DNA from: Rhodospirillaceae bacterium
GTDB taxonomy: Bacteria > Pseudomonadota > Alphaproteobacteria > Dongiales > Dongiaceae
Direction: 5' to 3'
DNA: 34,010 nt
NCBI GenBank assembly: GCA_008012315.1
Contig: SSEL01000078.1
Coordinates: forward strand, 1 to 34,010
The position numbers were made by a program, and so were the translations under genes. Position 1 is the stretch's first letter. Each line of letters starts with the position of its first letter. The notes under the pieces are model-generated. The model was given only the letters and a program-made list of their open reading frames with translations, was not told where the DNA came from and searched no databases. Positions 8,671-16,370 of the stretch are shown one piece after another.

Positions 8671-8809
8671 TGGATCCCGGATCAAGTCCGGGATGACAAG
8701 CTGGTTTGCGTCGGACGTTGTGCGAAGCCCCCAATATCGATGCTGGCGAGTTCGCACCACGCGGACGACATACCCTCTTGTCACCCCGGACTTGATCCGG
8801 GGTCCATGG
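8671..8809. repeat. REP-like inverted pair, copy 2
   Basis: Two repeat units face each other: TGGATCCCGGATCAAGTCCG onward (8671-8700) and CTTGTCACCCCGGACTTGAT onward (8777-8809), separated by 76 bp that include GACGTTGTGCGAA. Each unit is itself palindromic (CCCCGGACTTGATCCGGGG type). A partial GGTCAAG-type trace follows near 8843. It sits between the GNAT start and the cobalt operon promoter. Confidence 0.82.
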
Positions 8810-8900
8810 TTAAAGCCGGGCGCCGTTGTTACGATGAATCCGGGGTCAAGCCTGGCGTTCCGCGAGATGGATATAACGGAAGGATTTCGCGCCGCCCGCC

Positions 8901-8929
8901 TTGACACCGGCGGGGTGCCTGAGCATGAT
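8901..8929 (+). promoter_or_regulatory. Sigma-70-like promoter of the cobalt-uptake operon
   Basis: TTGACA (8901-8906) is followed after exactly 17 bp by CATGAT (8924-8929). The predicted transcription start, near 8936, falls just before the cobalamin riboswitch, which agrees with the riboswitch being the 5' leader. Confidence 0.7.
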
Positions 8930-8939
8930 CCGGCCCACT

Positions 8940-9123
8940 GATGGTTCCCCGACGGCTGAAGTCCAGGGGATTAATAGGGAACACGGTGCGGACGACCCAG
9001 AAGGGGCCAAAACCGTGGCTGCCCCCGCAACTGTAAGCGGATAGCCGAGCATCCAAGCGTACCACTGGCGCGAGCCGGGAAGGTCGATGCGAAGCAGCAA
9101 CCCGCGAGCCAGGAGACCTGCCA
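8940..9123 (+). ncRNA. Cobalamin (adenosylcobalamin) riboswitch
   Basis: The conserved elements appear in order: AGGGAACACGGTG (about 8974-8986), GCTGCCCCCGCAACTGTAAG (about 9019-9038), CCACTGG with CGGGAAGG (about 9062-9083), and the B12 box GCGAGCCAGGAGACCTGCC (9104-9122). Cobalamin riboswitches repress cobalamin synthesis and cobalt-transport genes when B12 is abundant. The switch ends 79 bp before the cbiM ATG. No clear intrinsic terminator is visible between the B12 box and cbiM, so control may be at translation (ribosome-binding site GGAGG at 9193-9197). Confidence 0.95.
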
Positions 9124-9201
9124 TTGGTCGCGTCGGCGCCGGCCTTCCGCCCGGAGGGATCAGCCCCGATGCGCGATAGAGGGACATGCATCGGAGGGAT
9201 C

Positions 9202-9873
9202 ATGCATATTATGGAAGGCTATCTGCCGGCCGGCCACTGCATCGGCTGGGCTGCCGCATCCGCACCATTCGTCATCGTCGGCCTGCGCCGCATCACCCGC
9301 GTGGTGCGCGAGCATCCGCAGGTCAAGATGCTGCTGGCCGCCTCGGGCGCCTATGTCTTCGTCCTGTCGGCGCTGAAACTGCCATCGGTCACCGGCAGCT
9401 GCTCGCATCCGACCGGCACCGGCCTCGCCGCCTCGCTGTTCGGGCCGACCGTCACCACCGTGCTGTCGGCCATCGTGCTGCTGTTCCAGGCGCTGCTGCT
9501 GGCCCATGGCGGCCTGACCACGCTCGGCGCCAATATCTTTTCCATGGGCATCGTCGGCCCCTTCGTCGCCTACGGGCTCTATCGCGGCATCCAGGCGATC
9601 GGCCTCGGCAGCGCCATCGCGATCTTCACCGCGGCGACGCTCGGCGACCTCGCCACCTATGTGACGACCTCCTTCCAGCTCGCCATCGCCTTTCCCGATC
9701 CGGCGAGCGGCATTGTCGGTGCGGCCGTGAAGTTCCTTGGCATCTTCGCCGTCACCCAGGTGCCGCTGGCGATCAGCGAAGGCCTGCTGACCGTGGTGGT
9801 GTGGAACCTGCTGTCGAAATACAGCAAGGGCGAATTGGCGATCCTCAGCAATCTCTCCAGGAAGGCGGCGTGA
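9202..9873 (+). CDS. cbiM: Cobalt ECF transporter S component CbiM
   Basis: A 223-residue multipass membrane protein that binds Co2+ for uptake. The start at 9202 has a GGAGG ribosome-binding site and gives MHIMEGYLPAGHCIGWAAAS. The N-terminal Met-His is important because in CbiM/NikM proteins the N-terminus with His2 forms part of the metal site; this excludes the in-frame extension back to 9124. Other family marks are KMLLAASGAYVFVLSALKLPSVTGSCSHPTGTG (residues about 43-75) and LTTLGANIFSMGIVGPF. It lies directly behind the B12 riboswitch and is coupled to cbiN by an ATGA overlap. Confidence 0.94.
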   Translation: MHIMEGYLPAGHCIGWAAASAPFVIVGLRRITRVVREHPQVKMLLAASGAYVFVLSALKLPSVTGSCSHPTGTGLAASLFGPTVTTVLSAIVLLFQALLLAHGGLTTLGANIFSMGIVGPFVAYGLYRGIQAIGLGSAIAIFTAATLGDLATYVTTSFQLAIAFPDPASGIVGAAVKFLGIFAVTQVPLAISEGLLTVVVWNLLSKYSKGELAILSNLSRKAA

Positions 9874-10178
9874 TGATGAAGCGCAATCTCTGGCTGCTGC
9901 TGGCCGTCATCGCCCTCGCCGTCGGGCCGCTGGTGTATCACGGCAAGGATGCCGAATTCGCCGGTTCCGATAATCAGGCGGAACAGGCCATCACCGCGCT
10001 CGATCCCGATTACAAGCCCTGGGCGGCACCGCTCTGGGAGCCGCCGAGCGGTGAGATCGAAAGCCTGCTCTTTGCCTTGCAGGCGGCGATCGGCGCCGGC
10101 TTGCTCGGCTATTATTTCGGCCGCCGGCGCGGTCTGGCCGAGGCCGGGGGCAAGCCGCAGGATCATGCGGCTCATTGA
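9873..10178 (+). CDS. cbiN: Cobalt transport accessory protein CbiN
   Basis: A 101-residue protein with an N-terminal helix (LWLLLAVIALAVGPLVY), a short extracytoplasmic segment containing FAGSDNQAEQAI and DPDYKPWAAPLWEPPSGEIESLLFALQAAIGAG, and a second helix running to YYFGRR. This two-helix layout with the E-SLLFALQAA motif is that of CbiN, which activates CbiM. ATG 9873 overlaps the cbiM stop (TGATGATG; a second ATG follows at 9876). The end overlaps cbiQ by 14 bp. Confidence 0.92.
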   Translation: MMKRNLWLLLAVIALAVGPLVYHGKDAEFAGSDNQAEQAITALDPDYKPWAAPLWEPPSGEIESLLFALQAAIGAGLLGYYFGRRRGLAEAGGKPQDHAAH

Positions 10179-10908
10179 TCGCAACGCCCAAACCAATCGC
10201 TGGCGCCGCCTTCCCGCTTTGGAGAAGGCCGCGCTGGCGATCGGCATGATGATCGCCGCCTTGTGCAGTCCCGGCTGGATCGCGCAGGGTGTCGTCCTCG
10301 TGAGCTGCGCCGCCTTGCTGCTTTGGGGTGCCCGCATTCCCGGCCGCGATATTCTGCACAGCGCCAGCGTGCCGGCCGGCTTCATTGCGCTCAGCAGCGT
10401 GGCGCAGGTCGTCACACTGCATGCCGAAAACGGCTGGCCGGTTCTCGGCCTGTCCGAAGCTGCCTTGCTGCCCGCCGGCTTCATCGCCTTGCGCAGCCTG
10501 GCCTGTGTCGGCGCCCTGCTCTTTCTCGCCCTGACGACGCCGCTGACCGATATCCTGCGCCTGCTGCGCCGGGCCGGGATCGGCCCCGAGGCCAGCGATA
10601 TCGCCTTGATGATGTTCCGCTTCATCTGGCTGACGCTGGATTGCGTCGAAAGCTCGTCACGGTCCCAGGCCAATCGCCTCGGCTATGACGGCTATCGCCG
10701 CAGCCTGCGCTCGCTCGGCCTGCTGCTGGCCGCCTTGCTGCCGCGCGTGCTCAACCGGGCGCAGCGCGTGGAAGCCGGCCTGGCGGCGCGCGGCTATGAC
10801 GGCGAATTGCGCTTCATCGATCTTGAGGAAAAATTGTCGCTGGCGCGCCTCGGCGCCGCAGCGGGTCTGGTCATCGCCATCGCCGTAATCGGCCGGGTCG
10901 GCTTCTGA
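10165..10908 (+). CDS. cbiQ: Cobalt ECF transporter T component CbiQ
   Basis: A 247-residue membrane protein that couples the ATPase to CbiM. It begins MRLIDRNAQTNRWRRLPALEK at ATG 10165, inside the end of cbiN; upstream in-frame ATGs belong to a shadow frame. Several helices precede the characteristic cytoplasmic coupling helices, whose Ala-Arg-Gly-type signatures appear as RSQANRLGYDGYRRSLRSLG and VEAGLAARGYDGELRFI near the C-terminus. The stop codon overlaps the cbiO start. Confidence 0.92.
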   Translation: MRLIDRNAQTNRWRRLPALEKAALAIGMMIAALCSPGWIAQGVVLVSCAALLLWGARIPGRDILHSASVPAGFIALSSVAQVVTLHAENGWPVLGLSEAALLPAGFIALRSLACVGALLFLALTTPLTDILRLLRRAGIGPEASDIALMMFRFIWLTLDCVESSSRSQANRLGYDGYRRSLRSLGLLLAALLPRVLNRAQRVEAGLAARGYDGELRFIDLEEKLSLARLGAAAGLVIAIAVIGRVGF

Positions 10909-11783
10909 TGCTGCAAATCGTCGCGGCCGATTACAGCTATCCGGGCGGCATCGCCGCCGTTTCCGGCATCGACCTCAGCCTGCGGCCGGGCGAGAAAGTC
11001 GCCATCCTCGGCCCTAACGGTGCCGGCAAGACCACCCTGCTCACCCTGCTCAACGGCACCATCCGGCCGGATCGCGGCTGCGTGCGGCTGGACGGCCAGG
11101 AGATCCGCTACGACAAGGCCGGGCTGCGCCATCTGCGCCGGCAGGTCGGCCTCGTCCTGCAGGACCCCGATGACCAGCTTTTCGCCGCCAGCGTGTTCGA
11201 GGATGTTTCCTTCGGACCGCTCAATCTGGGCCTGGCGCCGGATGCCGCCCGCGCCCAGGTCGACGCTGCGTTGGCGGCGATGCGGATCGAGGATCTGCGC
11301 GACCGGCCGACCCATATGCTGAGCTTCGGCCAGCGCAAGCTGGTCGCCATTGCCGGCATCGTCGCCATGCAGCCGCGTTATCTGCTGCTGGACGAACCCA
11401 GCGCCGGGCTCGATCCTTTCAGCGTCAGTCACCTGATGGCGGCTTTGCGGCGCATCGCCGGCCAGGAGACCGCGATCCTGCTCACCACCCATGATATCGA
11501 CATGGCCTATGGCTGGGCCGATCGCGTCGTCATTTTCGGTGAGGGCCGCATCGCCTGCGATGGCGCGCCGGAGGATATCTTCGCCGATACGGCCTTGCTC
11601 CAGCGCCTGCATATGCGCCCGCCGCTGATCTGGGAAATCGCCCAGGCGATGCGCGCCGCCGGCCTGCTGCCGGCATCCGGTCCCCTGCCCCGCACCCGGC
11701 GCGATTTGCTGCAATTGATCAACGGCCAGGAGCCGGCGGCGGTTGCCGTGATCGAAAAGGCTACGGCTGGTTTTTCAGCATAG
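10908..11783 (+). CDS. cbiO: Cobalt ECF transporter ATPase CbiO
   Basis: A 291-residue ABC ATPase that powers the CbiMNQ complex. It has Walker A GPNGAGKTT (about 37-45), Q-loop VLQDPDDQLFA, signature LSFGQRK (the LSGGQ equivalent), Walker B YLLLDEPSAGLD, and H-loop TTHDID. The DPDDQLF Q-loop is typical of CbiO/EcfA proteins. ATG 10908 overlaps the cbiQ stop. The C-terminal tail of about 70 residues ends 23 bp inside the convergent globin gene, so no terminator fits between them. Confidence 0.94.
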   Translation: MLQIVAADYSYPGGIAAVSGIDLSLRPGEKVAILGPNGAGKTTLLTLLNGTIRPDRGCVRLDGQEIRYDKAGLRHLRRQVGLVLQDPDDQLFAASVFEDVSFGPLNLGLAPDAARAQVDAALAAMRIEDLRDRPTHMLSFGQRKLVAIAGIVAMQPRYLLLDEPSAGLDPFSVSHLMAALRRIAGQETAILLTTHDIDMAYGWADRVVIFGEGRIACDGAPEDIFADTALLQRLHMRPPLIWEIAQAMRAAGLLPASGPLPRTRRDLLQLINGQEPAAVAVIEKATAGFSA

Positions 11784-12159
11784 CCGCCACCCGGCGGAAA
11801 TGTCCCATCAGCCGGCCCTTGACATCGGCGGCCAGGCCGACCCGGTCGATCGCTATGTCCATGCAATGCAGCCAGGCGTCATGCGCCTCGGTGCCGATTT
11901 CCACATGGGTATGCATCTCGCGCACATCCGAATGGCCGTGCCTGTCGACATAGAGGCGCGGCCCGCCGAGAAAGCCCGAGAGGAAATCGAACTGCTCGAC
12001 CCGCGAATGCGCGACGCCATTGCCGCGCAGATGCAGCACATGGAGCACTTGCCCCTCAGGTTCTTTTTCCACGATATCGTAGAAGGTCTCGACCAGCCGG
12101 TGCACGCCCTCGGCGCCGCCGACCAGATTGTAGAGCGAGGTAGTGGCAGAGACCGTCAT
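11761..12159 (-). CDS. Group II truncated hemoglobin
   Basis: A 132-residue globin with the group II signature: YNLVGGAEGVHRLVETFYDIV (helices A/B, B10 Tyr), AHSRVEQFDFLSGFLGGPRLYVDRHGHSDVREMHTHVEIG (proximal His F8 in REMHTHVEIG), and DAWLHCMDIAID with the conserved Trp G8. Group II globins bind O2 and can detoxify NO or peroxide. I chose the ATG at 12159; in-frame codons up to 12225 add an unrelated charged leader, and a GGGAAAAGAAAG purine run precedes 12159. The gene is convergent with cbiO. It is one of two truncated hemoglobins in the window, the other being at 26956. Confidence 0.9.
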   Translation of the reverse strand: MTVSATTSLYNLVGGAEGVHRLVETFYDIVEKEPEGQVLHVLHLRGNGVAHSRVEQFDFLSGFLGGPRLYVDRHGHSDVREMHTHVEIGTEAHDAWLHCMDIAIDRVGLAADVKGRLMGHFRRVAAMLKNQP

Positions 12160-12286
12160 CTTTCTTTTCCCGGCAGCGCTGTCCTTTGGCATGGTGAACG
12201 GCCGCGTCCCGCGCCGCTGTACCATGAGCGGAGCCTAACAGATCAAAAGCGGCACTGAAAATACCTTTTATCGCGGAACCTATCGC

Positions 12287-12314
12287 GCAGCCGCGCCCAA
12301 AAGAGCGCGGCTGC
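12287..12314. other. Perfect 10-bp hairpin downstream of hsp20
   Basis: GCAGCCGCGC (12287-12296) and GCGCGGCTGC (12305-12314) form a perfect stem with an 8-nt loop, 16 bp after the hsp20 stop on the minus strand. There is no T-run directly after the stem in either direction, so a role as intrinsic terminator is uncertain; an mRNA 3'-end stabiliser or a weak terminator are both possible. Confidence 0.5.
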
Positions 12315-12329
12315 CGGATGACGTGGCGA

Positions 12330-12809
12330 TTATTTACCGATCGGAATGCGCTTCGTCGTGCTTTGCGCCTCCGGCCGCTTGGCGAAAGTGACGGTTAAAA
12401 TACCGTTCTTAAAAACCGCCGTCGCCTTTTCCGGATCGATATCCGGGCTGAGCTGGATGGTCCGCTGGAACTGGCCATGCCAACGTTCGCTGTAGAGCGC
12501 CCCTTCGCTTTCCGACTTCCGCTCGCCTTTCAGCGTCAAGGTGTTCTGCTGCAGGCTGAGCTCCACATCCTTCTCCTCTATCCCCGGCAATTCGGCGACG
12601 ACGGTCACGTCCTTATCGCTCTCCCGCATTTCAACCTGCGGCCAGGACCCGCCGCGGCGGCCGATGCCAGGAAAATCGGCATCACGGAAGAAATCGTCGA
12701 ACAGGCGGTTCATCTCGCGGTGCAAAGAGAAGAACGGACTGCTCTCGTCGCCATAATTTCGCGCCGGGATATTGCGGTCGCTACGTCCCCATGGAATGAG
12801 ATTGCGCAT
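12330..12809 (-). CDS. Small heat shock protein, Hsp20 / alpha-crystallin family
   Basis: A 159-residue ATP-independent holdase. The N-terminus (MRNLIPWGRSDRNIPARNYG, then MNRLFDDFFRDADFPG) is typical of class A bacterial Hsp20. The alpha-crystallin domain spans about residues 50-145 (VEMRESDKDVTVVAELPGIEEKDVEL, LTLKGERK, FQRTIQLSPDIDPEKATAVFKNGILTVTFAK), with the conserved A-x-x-x-NGIL/V motif and a C-terminal R-I-P-I, the I-x-I-like oligomerisation motif. I chose ATG 12809, because GGAGG precedes it by the right distance; the ATG at 12821 lies upstream of that ribosome-binding site. It is transcribed away from groEL, with a heat-shock-like promoter at 12925-12952. Confidence 0.93.
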   Translation of the reverse strand: MRNLIPWGRSDRNIPARNYGDESSPFFSLHREMNRLFDDFFRDADFPGIGRRGGSWPQVEMRESDKDVTVVAELPGIEEKDVELSLQQNTLTLKGERKSESEGALYSERWHGQFQRTIQLSPDIDPEKATAVFKNGILTVTFAKRPEAQSTTKRIPIGK

Positions 12810-12924
12810 CTTGACCTCCATTCTGGTGCGTATGTCGGTCGATGAGATGTCGCCGGTCCGTCGGCGTGGCCAGATCTCTGCCCGATGCCGATATCGGGGG
12901 CCTGCGACATCCGGTATGAAAGGG

Positions 12925-12952
12925 ATTTAGATCGCCACTTCGCCGCGTCAAG
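12925..12952 (-). promoter_or_regulatory. Candidate heat-shock (RpoH-type) promoter for hsp20
   Basis: On the minus strand CTTGAC (12952-12947) is followed after 16 bp by CTAAAT (12930-12925). Alphaproteobacterial RpoH promoters share a CTTGAC-like -35 and a CTATAT-like -10 with this spacing. The hsp20 ATG lies about 115 bp downstream. The call rests on similarity alone. Confidence 0.4.
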
Positions 12953-13140
12953 ACAGGTTCGCCGCGTCAAGGCGCGCAATGCCCGCCTGGCGATGGCCGG
13001 CTGCGCCGTTCGCCTTCAGGACGCTGAATCCTAACGGGGTTTCGGCCGACTTGAATGGCGGGCCGGCGGTGCACAGGTCGCACGTAAGCGCCGGCAAGCA
13101 TGGGCTGCCGGAGAACCTCCGCATGACCGTCGCAAAGACT

Positions 13141-13167
13141 ATAGCACTCTTCCCTCCGGAGTGCCAA
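13141..13167. promoter_or_regulatory. CIRCE element (HrcA operator) of groEL
   Basis: ATAGCACTC (13141-13149), a 9-nt spacer, then GAGTGCCAA (13159-13167). The consensus is TTAGCACTC-N9-GAGTGCTAA; each arm differs by one base. HrcA binds CIRCE and represses chaperonin genes until heat or misfolded protein titrates GroEL. It lies 189 bp before groEL, farther than usual, and the stretch between contains no groES. Confidence 0.93.
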
Positions 13168-13355
13168 AATTGTTGCGCGACGCCCTTGTCATCGATAGCG
13201 GAACCCACCATGTCAGCGTCGTCCGGATCAGGTCGGCGCGAATCTTCCTGGCCGGATGGTCCGGCAGCGCTGCATGCCGGCACGCTGCCGCCGGATCATC
13301 CGTTTCCGCATCCGTGAGGACCACTTAATCCGATTGTGCAAACAAGGAGAGCAAG

Positions 13356-15002
13356 ATGGCTGCGAAAGACGTTAAATTCTCCACTGAAGCGCGCGACAAG
13401 ATGCTGCGCGGTGTCGATATCCTCGCCAATGCGGTGAAGGTGACGCTGGGGCCGAAGGGCCGCAATGTCGTGATCGACAAGGCCTTCGGCGCGCCGCGCA
13501 TCACCAAGGACGGCGTGACCGTGGCCAAGGAAATCGAACTGGCCGACAAGTTCGAGAATATGGGCGCGCAGATGGTGCGCGAGGTCGCGTCGAGAACCAG
13601 CGACATCGCCGGCGACGGCACCACGACGGCGACGGTGCTGGCGCAATCCATCGTCAAGGAGGGCGCGAAATCCGTCGCCGCCGGCATGAACCCGATGGAT
13701 CTGAAGCGCGGCATCGACCTCGCCGTCGAAGCGGTGGTCGGTGATATCAAATCACATGCGAAGAAAGTGACCTCGAATGACGAGATCGCCCAGGTGGCCA
13801 CCATCTCGGCCAATGGCGACCGCGAGATCGGCCGCTTCCTCGCCCAGGCGATGCAGAAAGTCGGCAATGAAGGCGTGATCACCGTCGAGGAGGCGAAGTC
13901 GCTGGAGACCGAACTCGACATCGTCGAAGGCATGCAATTCGACCGCGGCTATATCTCCCCCTACTTCATCACCAACGCGGACAAGATGCGGGTGGAATTG
14001 GAAGAGCCCTATATCCTGATCCATGAGAAGAAACTTTCCAGCCTGCAGGCCATGCTGCCGCTGCTGGAAGCGGTCGTGCAATCCGCCAAGCCGCTGCTGG
14101 TCGTCGCCGAGGATGTCGAAGGCGAGGCCCTGGCAACGCTGGTCGTCAACAAATTGCGCGGCGGCTTGAAGGTCGCGGCGGTGAAGGCGCCGGGCTTCGG
14201 CGACCGGCGCAAGGCGATGCTGGAAGATATCGCCATTCTCACCGGCGGCGAGGTGATCTCGGAGGATCTCGGCATCAAGCTGGAGAATGTCACCGTCGAG
14301 ATGCTGGGCAAGGCGAAGAAGATCGTCATCGACAAGGAAAACACCACCATCGTCGATGGCGCCGGCAAGAAGAAGGAGATCGAAGGCCGCTGTGCCCAGA
14401 TCCGTGCCCAGATCGAGGACACGACATCGGATTACGACCGCGAGAAACTGCAGGAGCGCCTGGCGAAACTGGCCGGCGGCGTCGCCGTCATCCGGGTGGG
14501 CGGCGCGACGGAAGTCGAGGTCAAGGAGCGCAAGGACCGCGTCGACGATGCCTTGCATGCGACCCGCGCCGCCGTCGAGGAAGGCGTCCTGCCGGGCGGC
14601 GGGGTGCCCCTGTTGCGGGCGAGCAAGGTGCTTGAAGCGCTGAAGCCGGTCAATAGCGACCAGAAGGCCGGCATCGATATCGTCCGCCGCGCGCTGCAGA
14701 TGCCGGCCCGGCAGATCGCCGCCAATGCCGGTGAGGACGGCTCGCTGATCGTCGGCAAGTTACTGGAGCAATCGAAATACAATCTCGGCTTCAATGCCGC
14801 CACCGGCGATTATCAGGATCTGGTGAATGCCGGCGTCATCGATCCCGCCAAGGTTGTCCGCACGGCTTTGCAGGATGCCGCATCGATCGCCGGCCTGCTG
14901 ATCACCACCGAGGCCATGGTCGCCGAGCGGCCGGAGAAGAAGCCGGCCGCCGGCGCGCCGGGCATGGATGGCATGGGTGGTATGGGCGATATGGGATTCT
15001 AA
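13356..15002 (+). CDS. groEL: 60-kDa chaperonin GroEL
   Basis: A full-length 548-residue chaperonin. It begins MAAKDVKFSTEARDKMLRGV after a strong ribosome-binding site (AAGGAG at 13346-13351). The ATP-site DGTTTAT (Asp87 region), VTLGPKGRNVV, and DALHATRAAVEEGVLPGGG with the catalytic Asp near 398 are all intact, and the flexible GGM tail is present (GMGGMGDMGF). A CIRCE element lies upstream. The gene is unusual in having no groES before it; the nearest upstream gene is the divergent hsp20. Many alphaproteobacteria carry an extra groEL, so this may be a second copy that borrows GroES from elsewhere. That cannot be tested within the window. Confidence 0.97.
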   Translation: MAAKDVKFSTEARDKMLRGVDILANAVKVTLGPKGRNVVIDKAFGAPRITKDGVTVAKEIELADKFENMGAQMVREVASRTSDIAGDGTTTATVLAQSIVKEGAKSVAAGMNPMDLKRGIDLAVEAVVGDIKSHAKKVTSNDEIAQVATISANGDREIGRFLAQAMQKVGNEGVITVEEAKSLETELDIVEGMQFDRGYISPYFITNADKMRVELEEPYILIHEKKLSSLQAMLPLLEAVVQSAKPLLVVAEDVEGEALATLVVNKLRGGLKVAAVKAPGFGDRRKAMLEDIAILTGGEVISEDLGIKLENVTVEMLGKAKKIVIDKENTTIVDGAGKKKEIEGRCAQIRAQIEDTTSDYDREKLQERLAKLAGGVAVIRVGGATEVEVKERKDRVDDALHATRAAVEEGVLPGGGVPLLRASKVLEALKPVNSDQKAGIDIVRRALQMPARQIAANAGEDGSLIVGKLLEQSKYNLGFNAATGDYQDLVNAGVIDPAKVVRTALQDAASIAGLLITTEAMVAERPEKKPAAGAPGMDGMGGMGDMGF

Positions 15003-15334
15003 AGAGGCAAAATGCCGCGTGTCATCACAATTGTGATACCGCCCAAGGTATAAGCGCTGTCACAAATCATCTCGCTGGTCATCTCGCTGGCTTATTGCCC
15101 ACCTTGTCGCATGCGGTATCGCGGTCCGGTTCTCGCCGGCCTGCGATACCGGATAACGGTGGCGCGACGATGACGATGTCTTATGGCCCGTCGCCCTTTG
15201 GTGGAACTTCCATGCTGGCCATCCTGTTCGAGAGAAGATAGGCTTATGCGTGACGCGCCTGTTCCGGCCGCGCGATAGAACAAATGCGGCAAGACAGGAT
15301 GCGTCGATTTCTGACTTGCGCGTGAGGAATGCCG
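15003..15334. other. Gene-free stretch between groEL and the hibernation factor
   Basis: I see no convincing gene here. A perfect 14-bp palindrome, ATCACAATTGTGAT (15024-15037), lies 22 bp after the groEL stop. A tandem ATCTCGCTGG repeat is near 15069-15090. An inverted repeat CGGTATCGC / GCGATACCG (15114-15122 and 15143-15151) could form a stem with a 20-nt loop. None has a T-run, so a classical groEL terminator is not evident. Confidence 0.5.
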
Positions 15335-15913
15335 ATGGAAAAACCCCTGCAGATCGCTTTCAGAAACCTCGACAGTTCGCCGCATCTCGAGACCTTGATT
15401 CGCGAACGCGTCGACCGGCTGGAACGTTTCTTTCCGCGCCTGATTGGCTGCCGCGTCGTGGTCGAATTGACCAGCAAAAGCGCCAATGCCAAATCACCGC
15501 TGGGGATTTCAATCGAACTGGACGTGCCAGGACGTCCCACAATCTTTGCCAAGAAATCCGATGAACGCCGTGACGCCAAAGGCGATTTTCTCGCCGTGGT
15601 CAACCAGGCCTTCGATGCCGCACAGCGTCAGCTTGAAGACGTCTCGCGCGTCATCGCCCGTGACGTGAAGCTGCATGAAGGGAGCGGCGAAACCGGTTGC
15701 GTGCGGGAGGTCCTGCCGCTGGAGGATTACGGCTTCGTCGAAATCCGCGAAGGCGAAAGCCTCTATTTCACCCGCAATGCCGTGATCGATGGCCGCTTCG
15801 ACGACATCAAGCCCGGCATGATGGTGCATGTGACCCGCGCTACCACCGAGGGACCGATGGGCCCGCAAGCCAGCTCCATCCGCCTGCAAGGTGCACCGCA
15901 AAGCATGCCGTGA
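15335..15913 (+). CDS. Ribosome hibernation-promoting factor (HPF/RaiA) fused to a cold-shock-like domain
   Basis: A 192-residue two-domain protein. Residues 1-105 have the HPF/YfiA fold pattern (LQIAFRNLDSSPHLETLIRERVDRLERFF, then CRVVVEL and FLAVVNQAFDAAQRQLEDVSR). Residues about 115-185 look like a CspA-type OB fold (GCVREVLPLEDYGFVEIREGESLYFTRNAV, FDDIKPGMMVHVT), with the GF-F-pattern of cold-shock RNA-binding motifs. HPF domains bind the 30S decoding region and idle ribosomes under stress; the added domain is expected to contact RNA. ATG 15335 is preferred over 15329, because GAGGA (15324-15328) then has proper spacing. It sits next to the groEL/hsp20 stress genes. Confidence 0.88.
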   Translation: MEKPLQIAFRNLDSSPHLETLIRERVDRLERFFPRLIGCRVVVELTSKSANAKSPLGISIELDVPGRPTIFAKKSDERRDAKGDFLAVVNQAFDAAQRQLEDVSRVIARDVKLHEGSGETGCVREVLPLEDYGFVEIREGESLYFTRNAVIDGRFDDIKPGMMVHVTRATTEGPMGPQASSIRLQGAPQSMP

Positions 15914-16020
15914 CCATGAACTGAAACAGCCTTGAACAGGGCATGCCATGTCGTGCGATGTTGAAGAGCGCGCACAATGTGGGGATTGCCGATGATCATC
16001 GCAGGCTCGCGATAACAAAC

Positions 16021-16158
16021 GAGGTTGTCACCCCCAGCCTTGAGCAGGGGTCCATCGTGGCGGCTGAAGATTGTTGGCTGCGTTGCGCCGGGTTCATCAT
16101 CTTCCAATATCCGACACGGCTTCAGCCATGGCCCCGGCTCACGGCCGGGTGACAAGCG
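16021..16158. repeat. REP-like inverted pair, copy 3
   Basis: GAGGTTGTCACCCCCAGCCT onward (16021-16063) faces a complementary unit GCCATGGCCCCGGCTCACGG onward (16125-16158, ending GGGTGACAAGCG). The outer flanks also mirror each other (CGCACAATG near 15972 and CATTGTGCG near 16173), so the element is about 200 bp long. This occupies most of the gene-free stretch 15914-16370, in which I see nothing else. Confidence 0.78.
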
Positions 16159-16370
16159 GGGGATGGCCGGCATTGTGCGTATGTGTTGACAGTGACGCCG
16201 CTGATCATCGCACGGTTGCGACAACCTCGTTTGTTTTTGGCGTTCTGCGACGCCGGCAACAGAAGCCCGATGGACGCCGCCGGCTATCGAATTATGTGAA
16301 CCGGCGATGAGTTTATTGCCGTTTGCAGTGGAGATAATGCGCTCTAAGCTTCGTGCATCGGTCCATTCGC

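Noticed and set aside
12979..13317. 112-residue plus-strand frame over the CIRCE element, considered as a possible groES
   Set aside because: The translation has no GroES features (no mobile loop, no PLxDRV start) and it reads through the operator.
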